From Cruoricaptor ignavus (GTDB taxonomy: Bacteria > Bacteroidota > Bacteroidia > Flavobacteriales > Weeksellaceae), in contig NZ_FQYI01000002.1 in assembly GCF_900141665.1 (NCBI RefSeq), forward strand, positions 62,001 to 126,000: a stretch of 64,000 bases of DNA, in the 5' to 3' direction. Positions 36,222 to 47,892 of this stretch are shown here, in pieces. Each line of letters starts with the position of its first letter. Positions within the stretch are counted from its first letter, which is position 1. Below the pieces are notes generated by a model. The model saw only the letters and a list, made by a program, of their open reading frames with translations, was not told where the DNA came from and ran no database searches. Position numbers and translations under genes: made by a program.

Positions 36222-38668
36222 TTGCCGGCTTTCTTCTCAAAATCTTTCGTCATTCTTTCAATCCGTGCGTCCAAATCCTCGCTTGAAAGCGTGGCGCGCA
36301 AAGAATCCACCTTTATCGGAAAACTCAGCGGCGTGAAAGAATTGGCAAATTTGAGGATAATTTTGGATTTGGCGATGCGCTGAAAAGCAGCCGTCAATCT
36401 CGCTTCTTCCAGCTGCTGATTGAAAACTTCGGTGTACGCTTGGCGAATTAGCAGGTTGCCCGGCTCATATTCTTCTAACACATTGAAAATCAGCCCAGCA
36501 GAAGCCTGAAGAGATTTATTGCTGCGCTGTTGCCCGGGAAAAGTCTGCACCACCATTCCGGAAATTACCGCAATATCGCGGAATTTTCGCCGCGCCATTT
36601 CGGCAGCATTTATGCTCGAAACCACATCGTTCATCAGGTTTTCCGCCGACAGAATTTGTGACAAATTCTCTTCCGTCACAGGAATTTCACGGTCGCTGAA
36701 AAGTTCGAAGCCGTAGTCATTCATCGCCATCGAAAAAGAAATCGGCGAGATTTTCGAAATGCGGAAAGCGATGAGCGCTGCCATTACTTCGTGTACCAGG
36801 CGGCCTTCGAACGGGTACATAAAAAGGTGCCAGCCTTCGCGGTTTTGGATGATTTCCACCAAAAATTCATCTTCGCTCGGAATGTGCGACACGGCTTCCT
36901 GCCCGGAAAGCAGCGGGTGCAGGAAACGCAGCTCCTTCTCGCCAGAACCAGGTTTCAGCGCCTCGGAAAGTTTGTGCCGAAGGAAGTGCCCAAGGTTGGA
37001 ACTCAGCGGCAGCCTTCCGCCTAAATAACTCGGTGCCAAGGCTTTGCCTTTTGCAGCGCGCACGAAAACCGTCATTTCCTTGATTTTCACCACTTCCAGA
37101 ACTCTGCCGGCAAGGATGAATTTGTCATCTTTCTTCAATCTTGAGATGAAATATTCTTCGATCATCCCGATGTAGCCGCCAGAAATGAATTTCACTTTCA
37201 GCATTGCGTCGCTCACAATTACGCCGATGTTCATTCGGTGCAGCATCGCGATTTTGCGGGAAGTTACGCGGTATTTCCCTTCATCGTCTATCACCATTTT
37301 GTGGAATTCTTCGTAATTTTTCAGTGCGCCGCCTATTGTGAGAAACTGCATCATCCACCGCCATTCATCTTCCGTCATCTCGCTGAAAGCGTGCGTGTTA
37401 CGAACGATGCTGAAGGTTTCTTCTGGAAAGAATCCATCGCCTACAGCCAAAGTCGTCAGGAACTGCACCAGCACATCGAAGCTCAAAACCATCGGTTCTC
37501 TTGGCTCAATGACCTTCTGCTTCACGGCTTCTTTCAGCGCGGCAACTTCGATGAGCTCCAGCGAATGTGTGGGCACGCAGTAGATTTTGGATGTTTCAAA
37601 AGGCGAGTGTCCGCTTCTGCCAGCCCTTTGCATAAAGCGCGCCACGCCTTTTACCGAGCCCACCTGAATCACCGTATCCACAGGTTTGAAATCTACGCCC
37701 AAATCCAGCGACGATGTTGAAACCACGACTTTCAGATTGCCGCTGCTCAGATTTTCTTCAATCCAAATTCTCAGGTGTGCATCTATCGAGCTATGGTGGA
37801 TGGCGATTTGCCCTGCGAAATCTGGGTGCGCATCCAGCAGCAGCTGGTACCACATTTCGCTTTGGCTTCGCGTGTTGGTGAAAACGATGGTGGATTTTGA
37901 GTTGAGGATTATCGGCACTACTTTGTCGGCCAGTTTTGCGCCGAGATGCCCTGCCCAAGGCAAAACTTCCACTTCGTCCGGAAAAACCGGGATAATGTCC
38001 ACCTTCTTTTTTTCTTTGGAAATGATCTTCGTTTTTGGAATTTCGTACGGTATGAGAACTTCCAGCGCTTCGTCCAGATTGCCGATGGTTGCGGTGATTC
38101 CCCAGATTCTCAGCGTCGGAACATAGCTGCGGATTTTCGCTATGGCAAGCTCCACCATCACACCCCTTTTGCTGCCCAGCATCTCGTGCCATTCGTCGGC
38201 CGCTATGCATTTCAGGTTTTTGAAAAACCGCCGATTATTTTTCTGCGCTAAAAGCAGGTGCAAACTTTCCGGCGTTACAAGCAGAATATCAGGCATTCTT
38301 CGTGTTTGTTGCTGCCTGATTTTCGGGTCGGTATCTCCGTTCCTCACGCCAACTTCCCAATCCAGCCCGATTTCTGCGATGGCTTCCTGCATAGCCTTGG
38401 CGATGTCTTTTGCCAGCGAGCGAAGCGGCGTTATCCAGATGAGTTTTAGGCCGCTCCCGTAATTTTGCGGATGGTTCATAAAATCCGTAATCACGGCAAG
38501 GAAAACGGAAAAAGTTTTGCCGAAGCCTGTGGGTGCTACCACCATTCCGCTGAAGCCCCTGCCAAACTTTTCCCAGGTTTCCGCCTGAAACGAAAAAGGC
38601 GTGCGGCCATTCTCCGCCATCCAGTTTTGGATGATCTTATAACCTTCGCTATCGCGGAATTTTGCCAA
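36218..38668 (-). CDS. Ligase-associated DEXH-box helicase (Lhr-Core type)
   Basis: An 816-residue superfamily 2 DNA helicase. Walker A is VVAPTGFGKTFSVF (residues 45-52 core), the DEXH box is DEWH at 158-161 (CIAADEWHEMLGSKRG), with motifs Ib/III WGITATIGN, and C-terminal RecA motifs including VVVSTSSLDLGVDFKPVD and QRAGRSGHSPFE. A winged-helix and the Lhr core domain follow. Lhr-Core helicases are 3'-to-5' translocases that unwind RNA:DNA hybrids. It is translationally coupled to pdeM and 55 bases downstream of the ligase gene. Confidence 0.95.
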   Translation of the reverse strand: MAKFRDSEGYKIIQNWMAENGRTPFSFQAETWEKFGRGFSGMVVAPTGFGKTFSVFLAVITDFMNHPQNYGSGLKLIWITPLRSLAKDIAKAMQEAIAEIGLDWEVGVRNGDTDPKIRQQQTRRMPDILLVTPESLHLLLAQKNNRRFFKNLKCIAADEWHEMLGSKRGVMVELAIAKIRSYVPTLRIWGITATIGNLDEALEVLIPYEIPKTKIISKEKKKVDIIPVFPDEVEVLPWAGHLGAKLADKVVPIILNSKSTIVFTNTRSQSEMWYQLLLDAHPDFAGQIAIHHSSIDAHLRIWIEENLSSGNLKVVVSTSSLDLGVDFKPVDTVIQVGSVKGVARFMQRAGRSGHSPFETSKIYCVPTHSLELIEVAALKEAVKQKVIEPREPMVLSFDVLVQFLTTLAVGDGFFPEETFSIVRNTHAFSEMTEDEWRWMMQFLTIGGALKNYEEFHKMVIDDEGKYRVTSRKIAMLHRMNIGVIVSDAMLKVKFISGGYIGMIEEYFISRLKKDDKFILAGRVLEVVKIKEMTVFVRAAKGKALAPSYLGGRLPLSSNLGHFLRHKLSEALKPGSGEKELRFLHPLLSGQEAVSHIPSEDEFLVEIIQNREGWHLFMYPFEGRLVHEVMAALIAFRISKISPISFSMAMNDYGFELFSDREIPVTEENLSQILSAENLMNDVVSSINAAEMARRKFRDIAVISGMVVQTFPGQQRSNKSLQASAGLIFNVLEEYEPGNLLIRQAYTEVFNQQLEEARLTAAFQRIAKSKIILKFANSFTPLSFPIKVDSLRATLSSEDLDARIERMTKDFEKKAGK

Positions 38669-38723
38669 AATTTCTAACTATTTAATTTTGATTAAATGCC
38701 AAACGAATTTCCGAATTTCCAAA

Positions 38724-40304
38724 TCATTTTATCATCCTCTTCACTTCCTCCAGCTCATCAATTTCTGCCACAGTTTTATCTTTTCGCCAGCGCAAAATTC
38801 TCGGGAAGCGCAGTGCTACGCCGCTTTTATGCCGCTTGCTGAAGCCTATGCCTTCGAACGCTATTTCAAAAACCAGCTCTGGTTTCACGGTGCGAACCGG
38901 CCCGAATTTTTCGAGAGAATTTTTAGTTACGAAGCGGCTCACCTCCATAATTTCCTTGTCGGTGAGACCGGAATAAGCCTTAGCAATCGTCACCAGGTTT
39001 TCGCCGTCTTTCACGGCAAAAGTATAATCCGTGTAGTACGAGCTCCTTCTGCCGCTGCCTTTTTGCGCATAAATCAGCACGGCATCTATTGTAAGTGGCT
39101 CCACCTTCCATTTCCACCAGTCACCGCGCTTTCTTCCGCTGTGGTACACGGAATTTTTCTGCTTCAGCATCAGGCCTTCGCTGTTGATATCGCGGGCATT
39201 TTCCCTGATTTTTGGTAAATCTTCCCAGTTCTCAAAATCAATTTTTTCAGAAATCGTAAAATTCTGCGGATTATTTTCAGAAATTAATTTTTCTAAAAGT
39301 TCGCGCCTTTCTGCCATCGGTCTCGTGCGCAAATCTTCGCCTTCCAGTTCCAGCAAATCATAACAGAAAATATGCACCGGCAATTCTTCCAGCATTTTTT
39401 TGGTGATGTTCTTTCGGTTCAGTCTTTTTTGTAATTCATTGAAATTCAATACTTCACCGTTTTTCATCACTAAAATTTCTCCGTCAATCACGAAATTTCC
39501 CTTCAGGTTTTTCAGCGCATTTTCGATTTCCGGAAATTGTGCCGTCACCAATTCTTCACCTCTTGACCAAATGAAAACCTCGCCATTTCTGCGGATGAAT
39601 TGTCCTCGAATTCCATCCCATTTATACTCCACGAGCCAGTCTTGCGCTTCGCCTAGCTCTTCCAGATTTTTATCCAAAGCGTGAGCCAGGCAAAACGGAT
39701 ACGGCTTGGAATTGTCCTGCACATCGGGATTTCCGCTGATTAATTCTTCAAACGAAATGGTGTGCGGATGCCAGCTTCCCATAATGCTGTGCGTGAGCGC
39801 GCTCGGTTCTTTTTCAGAAAATTTGGCGAGGGCATTCACCAGCATTTTCGCAGAAACACCTATGCGGAAACTGCCGCCGATTAATTTATTGAAAATAAAA
39901 CGCTCGGTGTAGTCAAGATTTTCCCAGGCATTAATTACGAATTTTTTTTTCTCCTGCTCGGTTTTTTCTTTCAGGCTGATGATTTCTGCCATCCATTCCG
40001 AAAGCGTGAGCTCGATGTTCGTTTCTGACGGCGGTAAAATCAGCGAAATGGTTTCGCCCAAATCTCCTACTGCACTATGGCATTCCACGAAAAGCCAGTA
40101 CGGCAGCCCGGTGATTTCCAGCGCCCATTCCTTCAGGAAGTTGGTGTTCACGCTGCGTTTCGGCCTTTTCCCCGTGAAAAGCGCTATCACCCACAGCTTA
40201 TCTTTTTCCGGCGCTTTCGCGAAATAATTGACAAGCGCTTCAAGCTTTGCGTTGGTTTTGTTCGTGCTTTCCAGCGCATTGATGAGTTCGGCGAAAAGTT
40301 TCAT
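38724..40304 (-). CDS. Ligase-associated ATP-dependent DNA ligase
   Basis: A 526-residue single-chain ATP-dependent DNA ligase, distinct from LigD. The nucleotidyl-transferase lysine is in WLVEYKWDGIRGQF (Lys228), followed by FVIDGEILV, the ANL-like SEGLMLKQKNSVYHSGRKRGDWWKWK and an OB domain. N-terminal about 200 residues form a helical DNA-binding domain. I chose ATG 40304 (MKLFAELINALEST), which overlaps the exonuclease stop as ATGA; the longer frame upstream runs inside the exonuclease gene in a different frame and is not conserved-looking. Part of the exonuclease-ligase-helicase-PdeM set. Confidence 0.94.
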   Translation of the reverse strand: MKLFAELINALESTNKTNAKLEALVNYFAKAPEKDKLWVIALFTGKRPKRSVNTNFLKEWALEITGLPYWLFVECHSAVGDLGETISLILPPSETNIELTLSEWMAEIISLKEKTEQEKKKFVINAWENLDYTERFIFNKLIGGSFRIGVSAKMLVNALAKFSEKEPSALTHSIMGSWHPHTISFEELISGNPDVQDNSKPYPFCLAHALDKNLEELGEAQDWLVEYKWDGIRGQFIRRNGEVFIWSRGEELVTAQFPEIENALKNLKGNFVIDGEILVMKNGEVLNFNELQKRLNRKNITKKMLEELPVHIFCYDLLELEGEDLRTRPMAERRELLEKLISENNPQNFTISEKIDFENWEDLPKIRENARDINSEGLMLKQKNSVYHSGRKRGDWWKWKVEPLTIDAVLIYAQKGSGRRSSYYTDYTFAVKDGENLVTIAKAYSGLTDKEIMEVSRFVTKNSLEKFGPVRTVKPELVFEIAFEGIGFSKRHKSGVALRFPRILRWRKDKTVAEIDELEEVKRMIK

Positions 40305-41314
40305 TGCTCCTCGATTTCTTTGTCTGCAAGCTCCGCATCGTCGCCAAACTGCGTGCTTACGATATCTGCAGCAATCCCGATTTCGTTTAAATATTTGGAA
40401 AACACGGCGGTTTGCCCGTGCGTTACGAAAACTTTTTCCGCACCTGTTGCCTTCACGGCTTGCAGAAGCTCGTTCCAATCAGCGTGGTCGCTCACTGCAA
40501 AACCGGCATCCGCACTTCTCCATCGCCTGGAACCGCGTACCTGCATCCAGCCTGAGCAAATGGCGGTGGCAGCATCCGGAATTTTTCGGATGATATTGCT
40601 GTCCAGCAAAGCAGGCGGCACGATTACGATTTCGCCTTTCATCGTTTTTTTATCCTCGAGAAAATTCGCCGTTTGATATTCCGGAAGTTCGATGCCGACG
40701 CTTTCGAAAGCATCGTTCAGTTTGCCGATGGAATGATGCACGAAAATTTTGCCCAAACCTTCGGCAGCCTTCATAATGCGCTGCGCTTTGCCGAGAGAAT
40801 AGCCGATGAGCACGGAAGTCTTTCCGGCATTTTGATTGGCGGAAATCCAGTTTTGGATGAGATTGTCCATTTTTTCTTTTGGAAGCCAATTATAAATCGG
40901 CAGACCGAAAGTACTTTCGGTAACGAATTCGTGACAACCCACCACTTCAAATGGCGTAGAAATGCCGTCATCCTGAATTTTGTAATCACCGGAAACCACG
41001 CTTACAAAGCCCTTGTACTCCATCCTGATTTGCGCCGAACCGATGATATGCCCAGCAGGATGCAGCGAAACTTTCACGCCATTAATATTAACAGGCTCTG
41101 CATAATCCAGGCCTTGCACTTCAATATCATCGCCAATCCTCGATTTCAGGATGGGTTTCGTGAAATGGTGGCACAGGTATTTCCTCATCCCCCATCTTGC
41201 GTGATCGCCGTGACCGTGCGTGATGACCGCTAAATCCACAGGCCGCCAAGGATCGATGTAAAATTTTCCCTGCGGGCAGTAAATTCCTTTGCTTGTAAAT
41301 TTCAGCAGCGTCAT
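40301..41314 (-). CDS. Ligase-associated MBL-fold DNA exonuclease (SNM1/Artemis-like)
   Basis: A 337-residue metallo-beta-lactamase/beta-CASP-related nuclease with the HxHxDH motif in VITHGHGDHARWG, a conserved LHPAGHIIGSAQI, SVVSGDYKIQDDG (metal Asp) and a C-terminal DHADWNELLQAVKATGAEKVFVTHG segment. Family members process DNA ends; they are annotated as ligase-associated exonucleases when adjacent to this ligase. First gene of the four-gene repair set, translationally coupled (ATGA) to the ligase. A terminator hairpin ends 2 to 10 bases upstream of its start region, insulating it from the upstream small gene. Confidence 0.93.
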   Translation of the reverse strand: MTLLKFTSKGIYCPQGKFYIDPWRPVDLAVITHGHGDHARWGMRKYLCHHFTKPILKSRIGDDIEVQGLDYAEPVNINGVKVSLHPAGHIIGSAQIRMEYKGFVSVVSGDYKIQDDGISTPFEVVGCHEFVTESTFGLPIYNWLPKEKMDNLIQNWISANQNAGKTSVLIGYSLGKAQRIMKAAEGLGKIFVHHSIGKLNDAFESVGIELPEYQTANFLEDKKTMKGEIVIVPPALLDSNIIRKIPDAATAICSGWMQVRGSRRWRSADAGFAVSDHADWNELLQAVKATGAEKVFVTHGQTAVFSKYLNEIGIAADIVSTQFGDDAELADKEIEEQ

Positions 41315-41316
41315 TG

Positions 41317-41344
41317 AAGAAAAAATCTGCCAGTAGAGCAGATT
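41317..41344 (-). terminator. Terminator of the small membrane-protein gene
   Basis: On the minus strand AATCTGC and GCAGATT (41338-41344 with 41324-41330) form a 7-bp stem followed by a T run (A run at 41318-41325). It lies between the stop of the 50-residue gene at 41366 and the exonuclease start at 41314. Confidence 0.65.
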
Positions 41345-41365
41345 CTAAACACAGATTAAATCAGA

Positions 41366-43850
<2,485 letters not shown>

Positions 43851-43867
43851 TATTTCTTATTAAAACT

Positions 43868-43898
43868 AAAAGGCTGTCCGATTGAGACAGCCTTTTTT
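43868..43898 (+). terminator. Bidirectional terminator between icd and hutU
   Basis: AAAAGGCTGTC (43868-43878) and GACAGCCTTTTTT (43886-43898) form an 11-bp stem with a 7-base loop and T tracts in both directions, between the convergent stops at 43850 and 43911. Confidence 0.9.
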
Positions 43899-43910
43899 AT
43901 AAGTCTAAGT

Positions 43911-45896
43911 TCAAAACAAATCATCATCCACAAAATTAGGCAGCGTAACTTTCAGGTTGGGCTCGGTTTCCATCGCCCGCTTTATCGCGAAAATTGCGCC
44001 TTCATTCCGCGCCCAGCTTCTGCGCGAAATACCGTTGTTTACATCCCAGAACAGCATCGATTTCAGGCGGCGCTCAGAATCTTTAGAGCCATCCAGCAGC
44101 ATACCGAAGCCACCATTAATAACTTCGCCCCAACCAACGCCACCGCCATTGTGGATGCTCACCCATGTGGCACCACGGAAGCTATCGCCGATGACATTCT
44201 GTATCGCCATATCTGCCGTGAATCTTGAGCCGTCGTAAATGTTGGAAGTTTCGCGGTAAGGCGAATCCGTACCGGAAACATCGTGGTGATCCCTGCCCAA
44301 AACTACCGGCCCAATTTCGCCGTTCTTTATGGCTTCGTTGAATGCCTGTGCAATTTTCATCCTTCCTTCAGCATCGGCATAGAGAATCCTTGCCTGGCTT
44401 CCCACCACCAGATTATTTTCCTGCGCACCCTTGATCCACTGGATGTTGTCGGCCATTTGTTGCTGAATTTCCGCCGGAGAATTCTGCATCATTTCCTCCA
44501 AAACTTTCAAGGCAAGCTCATCTGTTTTGGCCAAATCTTCCGGCTTTCCGCTTGTGCAGACCCATCTGAACGGCCCGAAGCCATAATCGAAACACATTGG
44601 CCCCATAATGTCCTGAACATACGACGGGTACCTGAACTCCCTGCCAAGCTGCGGATTTTCGGCAAAAACATCAGCACCTGCCCTGCCTGCTTCCAGCAGA
44701 AATGCATTACCGTAATCGAAAAAATAAGTGCCGTTTTCCGTATGCTTATTGATGGCTGCAGCGTGCCTTCTCAGGCTTTCTTGAACTTTTTCTTTGAAAA
44801 GCTCCGGCTCTTCGGCCATCATTCTGTTCGATTCCTCGAAGCTTTGTCCGGCAGGATAATATCCGCCTGCCCAAGGATTGTGCAGCGAAGTCTGATCGGA
44901 ACCGATGTCGATTTTCAGTCCGGCTTCGTAGAATTTTTCCCAGACATCCACCACATTGCCAAGGTATGCCAGCGATACCGTTTCAGAATTTTGCTGCGCG
45001 GTTTTCACACGGTTCACCAATTCATCGAGGTTTTCGTGAATTTCATCCACCCATTTCTGTTCGTGGCGGATTTTGGTAATTTTCGGATTGACCTCCGCAC
45101 AAACCGTGATGCAGCCAGCGATGTTCCCTGCTTTTGGCTGAGCGCCCGACATTCCGCCAAGCCCACTCGTTACGAAAAGTCCACCTTTCGGATTTCTGCT
45201 GATTTTTCTGAATGCATTCAAAACCGTAATCGTGGTGCCGTGCACGATGCCCTGCGGCCCGATGTACATATAGCTGCCCGCCGTCATTTGCCCGTATTGC
45301 GAAACGCCCAGCGCATTGAATTTTTCCCAATCGTCCGGCTTGGAATAATTTGGGATTACCATACCGTTCGTCACCACAACTCTCGGTGCATCCTTGTGGC
45401 TTGGGAAAAGCCCGAGCGGATGGCCAGAATACATCACCAAAGTTTGCTCATCCGTCATTTCCGAAAGATACCGCATCGTGAGCAGGTATTGCGCCCAGTT
45501 TTGAAACACCGCGCCGTTTCCACCGTAAGTGATGAGTTCGTGCGGATGCTGCGCTACGGCATAGCTCAGGTTGTTCTGAATCATCAGCATGATGGCTTTT
45601 GCCTGAAGAGATTTTCCGGGATATTCATCGATTGGGCGGGCTTTCATCTCATAATCCGGGCGGAATCTGTACATATAAATCCTGCCATACTCTTCCAGTT
45701 CCTGGCGAAATTCCGGCAAAAGTTCCGCGTGAAATTTCGGCTCGAAATATCGCAGCGCATTTTTCAGCGCCAGCTTTTTCTCCTCATCGTTCAGGATTTC
45801 CTTGCGCTTCGGTGCATGGTTTATGGCTTCGTCGTATTTTTTTTGTGCAGGCAATTGTTGTGGAATCCCCTGCTTGATTTCTTCCTGAAATGTCAT
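43911..45896 (-). CDS. hutU: Urocanate hydratase
   Basis: Hydrates urocanate to imidazolonepropionate in histidine degradation, with tightly bound NAD. The protein is 661 residues, longer than the roughly 555-residue E. coli-type enzyme, but core motifs are clear: LITYGGNGAVFQNWAQY, MYSGHPLGLFPSHKDAPRVVVTNG, YGQMTAGSYMYIGPQGIVHGTT, VTSGLGGMSGAQPKAGNIAG and the C-terminal NGGGVGWGEVINGGFGMLLDGS. The other hut genes are not adjacent in this window. The N-terminus seems complete. Confidence 0.95.
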   Translation of the reverse strand: MTFQEEIKQGIPQQLPAQKKYDEAINHAPKRKEILNDEEKKLALKNALRYFEPKFHAELLPEFRQELEEYGRIYMYRFRPDYEMKARPIDEYPGKSLQAKAIMLMIQNNLSYAVAQHPHELITYGGNGAVFQNWAQYLLTMRYLSEMTDEQTLVMYSGHPLGLFPSHKDAPRVVVTNGMVIPNYSKPDDWEKFNALGVSQYGQMTAGSYMYIGPQGIVHGTTITVLNAFRKISRNPKGGLFVTSGLGGMSGAQPKAGNIAGCITVCAEVNPKITKIRHEQKWVDEIHENLDELVNRVKTAQQNSETVSLAYLGNVVDVWEKFYEAGLKIDIGSDQTSLHNPWAGGYYPAGQSFEESNRMMAEEPELFKEKVQESLRRHAAAINKHTENGTYFFDYGNAFLLEAGRAGADVFAENPQLGREFRYPSYVQDIMGPMCFDYGFGPFRWVCTSGKPEDLAKTDELALKVLEEMMQNSPAEIQQQMADNIQWIKGAQENNLVVGSQARILYADAEGRMKIAQAFNEAIKNGEIGPVVLGRDHHDVSGTDSPYRETSNIYDGSRFTADMAIQNVIGDSFRGATWVSIHNGGGVGWGEVINGGFGMLLDGSKDSERRLKSMLFWDVNNGISRRSWARNEGAIFAIKRAMETEPNLKVTLPNFVDDDLF

Positions 45897-46012
45897 TTTT
45901 TACCAATTTTAAAGCATAAATGTATTGAATTTAAGGCATCTCCGCAATATTTAATGGTAAAAAGCGTTCATTTAATGTTTTAAAAATGTATTTGAATGCT
46001 TTGGCAAAGCTT

Positions 46013-46075
46013 TTGCAGATAGCGAGTAACTTTCGCTGAATTTTGGAAAAGAAAATTTTGGCAAAGAATTTGATT
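46013..46075 (+). promoter_or_regulatory. Possible promoter region of the barrel-protein gene (weak)
   Basis: In the spacer between the divergent hutU and barrel-protein genes, a TTTTGG is followed after about 19 bases by AGAATTTG, one mismatch from TANNTTTG, about 45 bases before the ATG. This is a suggestion only; nothing else is recognised in the spacer. Confidence 0.2.
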
Positions 46076-46112
46076 AACGAAAAAAAGTAAACAACTGTTT
46101 AAAACAAACGCA

Positions 46113-46802
46113 ATGAAAAAGTTATTTTTAGGTGCAGCTGTAGCAATGTCTTCATTTGCTCTTGCACAAACAGGCAACACTTACGGTGCTACATCAGGAA
46201 CTGCTGATAGCCCTTTAACTTTCGGTATCAAAGCCGGGGTGAATGTATCTGCCCTAAGCCAGGATTCTGGCTTGGACAACAATGGCTTGAGCTCTGATAC
46301 CAAAGCCAAAGTGGGTGCTTATGCTGGTTTCTTTATGAACGCTCCGCTTGGCGCTAATTTCAGCATCCAGCCGGAAGTACTTTATTCCCTAGAGGGTAAT
46401 AAAGTGGAAAGCTCTTATAGCTCTTCTCTGGGAAGTTATAGCTATAAGACCACTAACAATATCCATATGATAAACATTCCTGTAATGGCGCAGTACCATT
46501 TTACTCCGGAATTTTATGTGGAAGCAGGGCCTCAGTTCGGTTTCGTAGCTGGCGCGAAAAGCAAGTTTGATGGCGATGCAAATATTGCTGGTCTTGGTGG
46601 AAGTACCTCTAACACTACAGATTTCAAAGACAGCCTCAATACTTTCAATTTCAGCCTTGGCGCAGGCGCAGGATACTATTTTGTACCGAACTTTGGCGTA
46701 AATGTAAGGTATATGGCCGGCCTAACTGATATGGCGAAAGATAATGACGGAGACCCTGTAAAATCTGGCGTATTCTCTGCTGGTGTTTCTTACAGATTCT
46801 AA
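46113..46802 (+). CDS. Outer membrane beta-barrel protein (PorT/OprF-like family)
   Basis: A 229-residue exported protein with a cleavable signal peptide (MKKLFLGAAVAMSSFALAQ) and alternating beta-strands typical of eight-stranded Bacteroidota barrels: FGIKAGVNVSALSQ, GAYAGFFMNAPLGANFSIQPEVLYS, MINIPVMAQYHFTPEFYVEAGPQFGFVAG and the final FSAGVSYRF ending in Phe. The family often shows up as porin-family or PorT proteins of unknown function. It has its own terminator. Located just upstream of the copper-linked genes, though separated from them by that terminator. Confidence 0.9.
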   Translation: MKKLFLGAAVAMSSFALAQTGNTYGATSGTADSPLTFGIKAGVNVSALSQDSGLDNNGLSSDTKAKVGAYAGFFMNAPLGANFSIQPEVLYSLEGNKVESSYSSSLGSYSYKTTNNIHMINIPVMAQYHFTPEFYVEAGPQFGFVAGAKSKFDGDANIAGLGGSTSNTTDFKDSLNTFNFSLGAGAGYYFVPNFGVNVRYMAGLTDMAKDNDGDPVKSGVFSAGVSYRF

Positions 46803-46823
46803 ATTTTAGAGGAACATACCTTG

Positions 46824-46855
46824 ATCCGGGTGAGAAATCATCCGGATTTTTTTTT
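46824..46855 (+). terminator. Rho-independent terminator after the barrel-protein gene
   Basis: ATCCGGGTGA (46824-46833) pairs with TCATCCGGAT (46838-46847) around GAAA, with one G-U pair, followed by a run of nine T. Confidence 0.9.
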
Positions 46856-46898
46856 GATATTTGCATAATTATTTAAATTGATTCTAAAAAATTCTCCT

Positions 46899-47372
46899 AT
46901 GAAAAACCTACTTTTCACCGCAATCATCCTGATGGCTTCGTTTGTAAATGTTTCTGCGCAGAAAGCTGAGCCGGCGCTTTCAAAGGTTTTTGATGCCTAC
47001 ATCGAACTGAAAAATGCTTTGGTGAAGGACAATGCTGAGCTTGCCACGAAAAAAGCGGACGGCTTCATTAAAAGCGTTTCAGCGGTGGATTACAAGCTGC
47101 TTTCCGAAGGTAATATCAACATCCTGAAAAAGCAGGCATCGGAAATTTCTGAGAGCAAAAGCATTGACAAACAGCGCAAATCCTTCAAACATCTTTCGGA
47201 AAATATGCAGACAATTGCTGAAAAATTTGCAGTGTCGCAAAGCAAAATCTTCGTGCAGCATTGTCCGATGGCAAAAGCATCGTGGCTGAGCAAAAGTGAA
47301 GTGATTGAAAACCCGTATTACGGCAGCCAAATGCTGAACTGCGGCGAAGTTTCCAAAACAATTGGGAAGTAA
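46899..47372 (+). CDS. DUF3347 domain periplasmic protein (copper-associated)
   Basis: A 157-residue exported protein with signal peptide (MKNLLFTAIILMASFVNVSAQ) and a DUF3347-type helical domain: LSKVFDAYIELKNALVKDNAELATKKADGF, then KSIDKQRKSFKHLSENMQ. It ends with VQHCPMAKASWLS and NPYYGSQMLNCGEV, two cysteines with a Met/His environment typical of copper-linked members. DUF3347 also occurs at the end of CusB-like proteins, which supports a periplasmic copper role. I chose ATG 46899; an upstream ATT-type extension is not plausible. Followed by the GyrI-like gene at 25 bases. Confidence 0.85.
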   Translation: MKNLLFTAIILMASFVNVSAQKAEPALSKVFDAYIELKNALVKDNAELATKKADGFIKSVSAVDYKLLSEGNINILKKQASEISESKSIDKQRKSFKHLSENMQTIAEKFAVSQSKIFVQHCPMAKASWLSKSEVIENPYYGSQMLNCGEVSKTIGK

Positions 47373-47397
47373 TTTTAGTAATTACAATAATTTAGCA

Positions 47398-47835
47398 ATG
47401 AAAATCATAGGCATCTCAGCACGCACTACAAATAAGGATGGGCAGGCTGCAGCAGATTTGGAAACACTCTGGCAGAAATTCACAGCAGAAAATATCGTCG
47501 ATAAAATCGAGAACAAAACGAGCAGCGATATTTACTGCGTTTATACCGATTACAAAAGTGATTATACCGAAGATTATACCGTGCTCATCGGTCCGGAAGT
47601 TTCGGATTTTGAAAATATCCCTGATGGTTTGTTGGGAAGAGAATTTCCTGAACAGAAGTTTAAGAAATTTGTAGCAAAAGGCGAAATGCCCAATGCTGTA
47701 ATGGAAACCTGGCAAACAATCTGGAATAACGACAGCGCTCTGAACCGTGCCTACACCTACGATTACGAACGCTATACCGAAAAATCTTTCCAAAAGGAAA
47801 ATGCCGAAGTTGAAATTTTTGTGGCTGTGAAATAA
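47398..47835 (+). CDS. GyrI-like / effector-binding domain protein
   Basis: A 145-residue protein beginning MKIIGISARTTNKDGQAAADLETLWQKF, with IYCVYTDYKSDYTEDYTVLIGPEV and KFVAKGEMPNAVMETWQTIWN, the pattern of GyrI-like/AraC effector-binding (SHS2) domains, including the Cass2 group first seen on integron cassettes. There is no DNA-binding domain, so it is a stand-alone ligand binder rather than a transcription factor. I chose ATG 47398. Same strand and close to the oxidase gene; a role in copper or drug response is possible but unproven. Confidence 0.8.
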   Translation: MKIIGISARTTNKDGQAAADLETLWQKFTAENIVDKIENKTSSDIYCVYTDYKSDYTEDYTVLIGPEVSDFENIPDGLLGREFPEQKFKKFVAKGEMPNAVMETWQTIWNNDSALNRAYTYDYERYTEKSFQKENAEVEIFVAVK

Positions 47836-47892
47836 TTTAATCTAAGCCTATCGAAATCGAAAGGTTTGGACTAAATAATCTTTTATTCAAAA

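Noticed and set aside
40305-40478. Longer open frame upstream of the ATP-dependent ligase
   Set aside because: These 58 residues lie inside the exonuclease gene in another frame and look like a shadow; the ATG at 40304 overlaps the exonuclease stop as ATGA.
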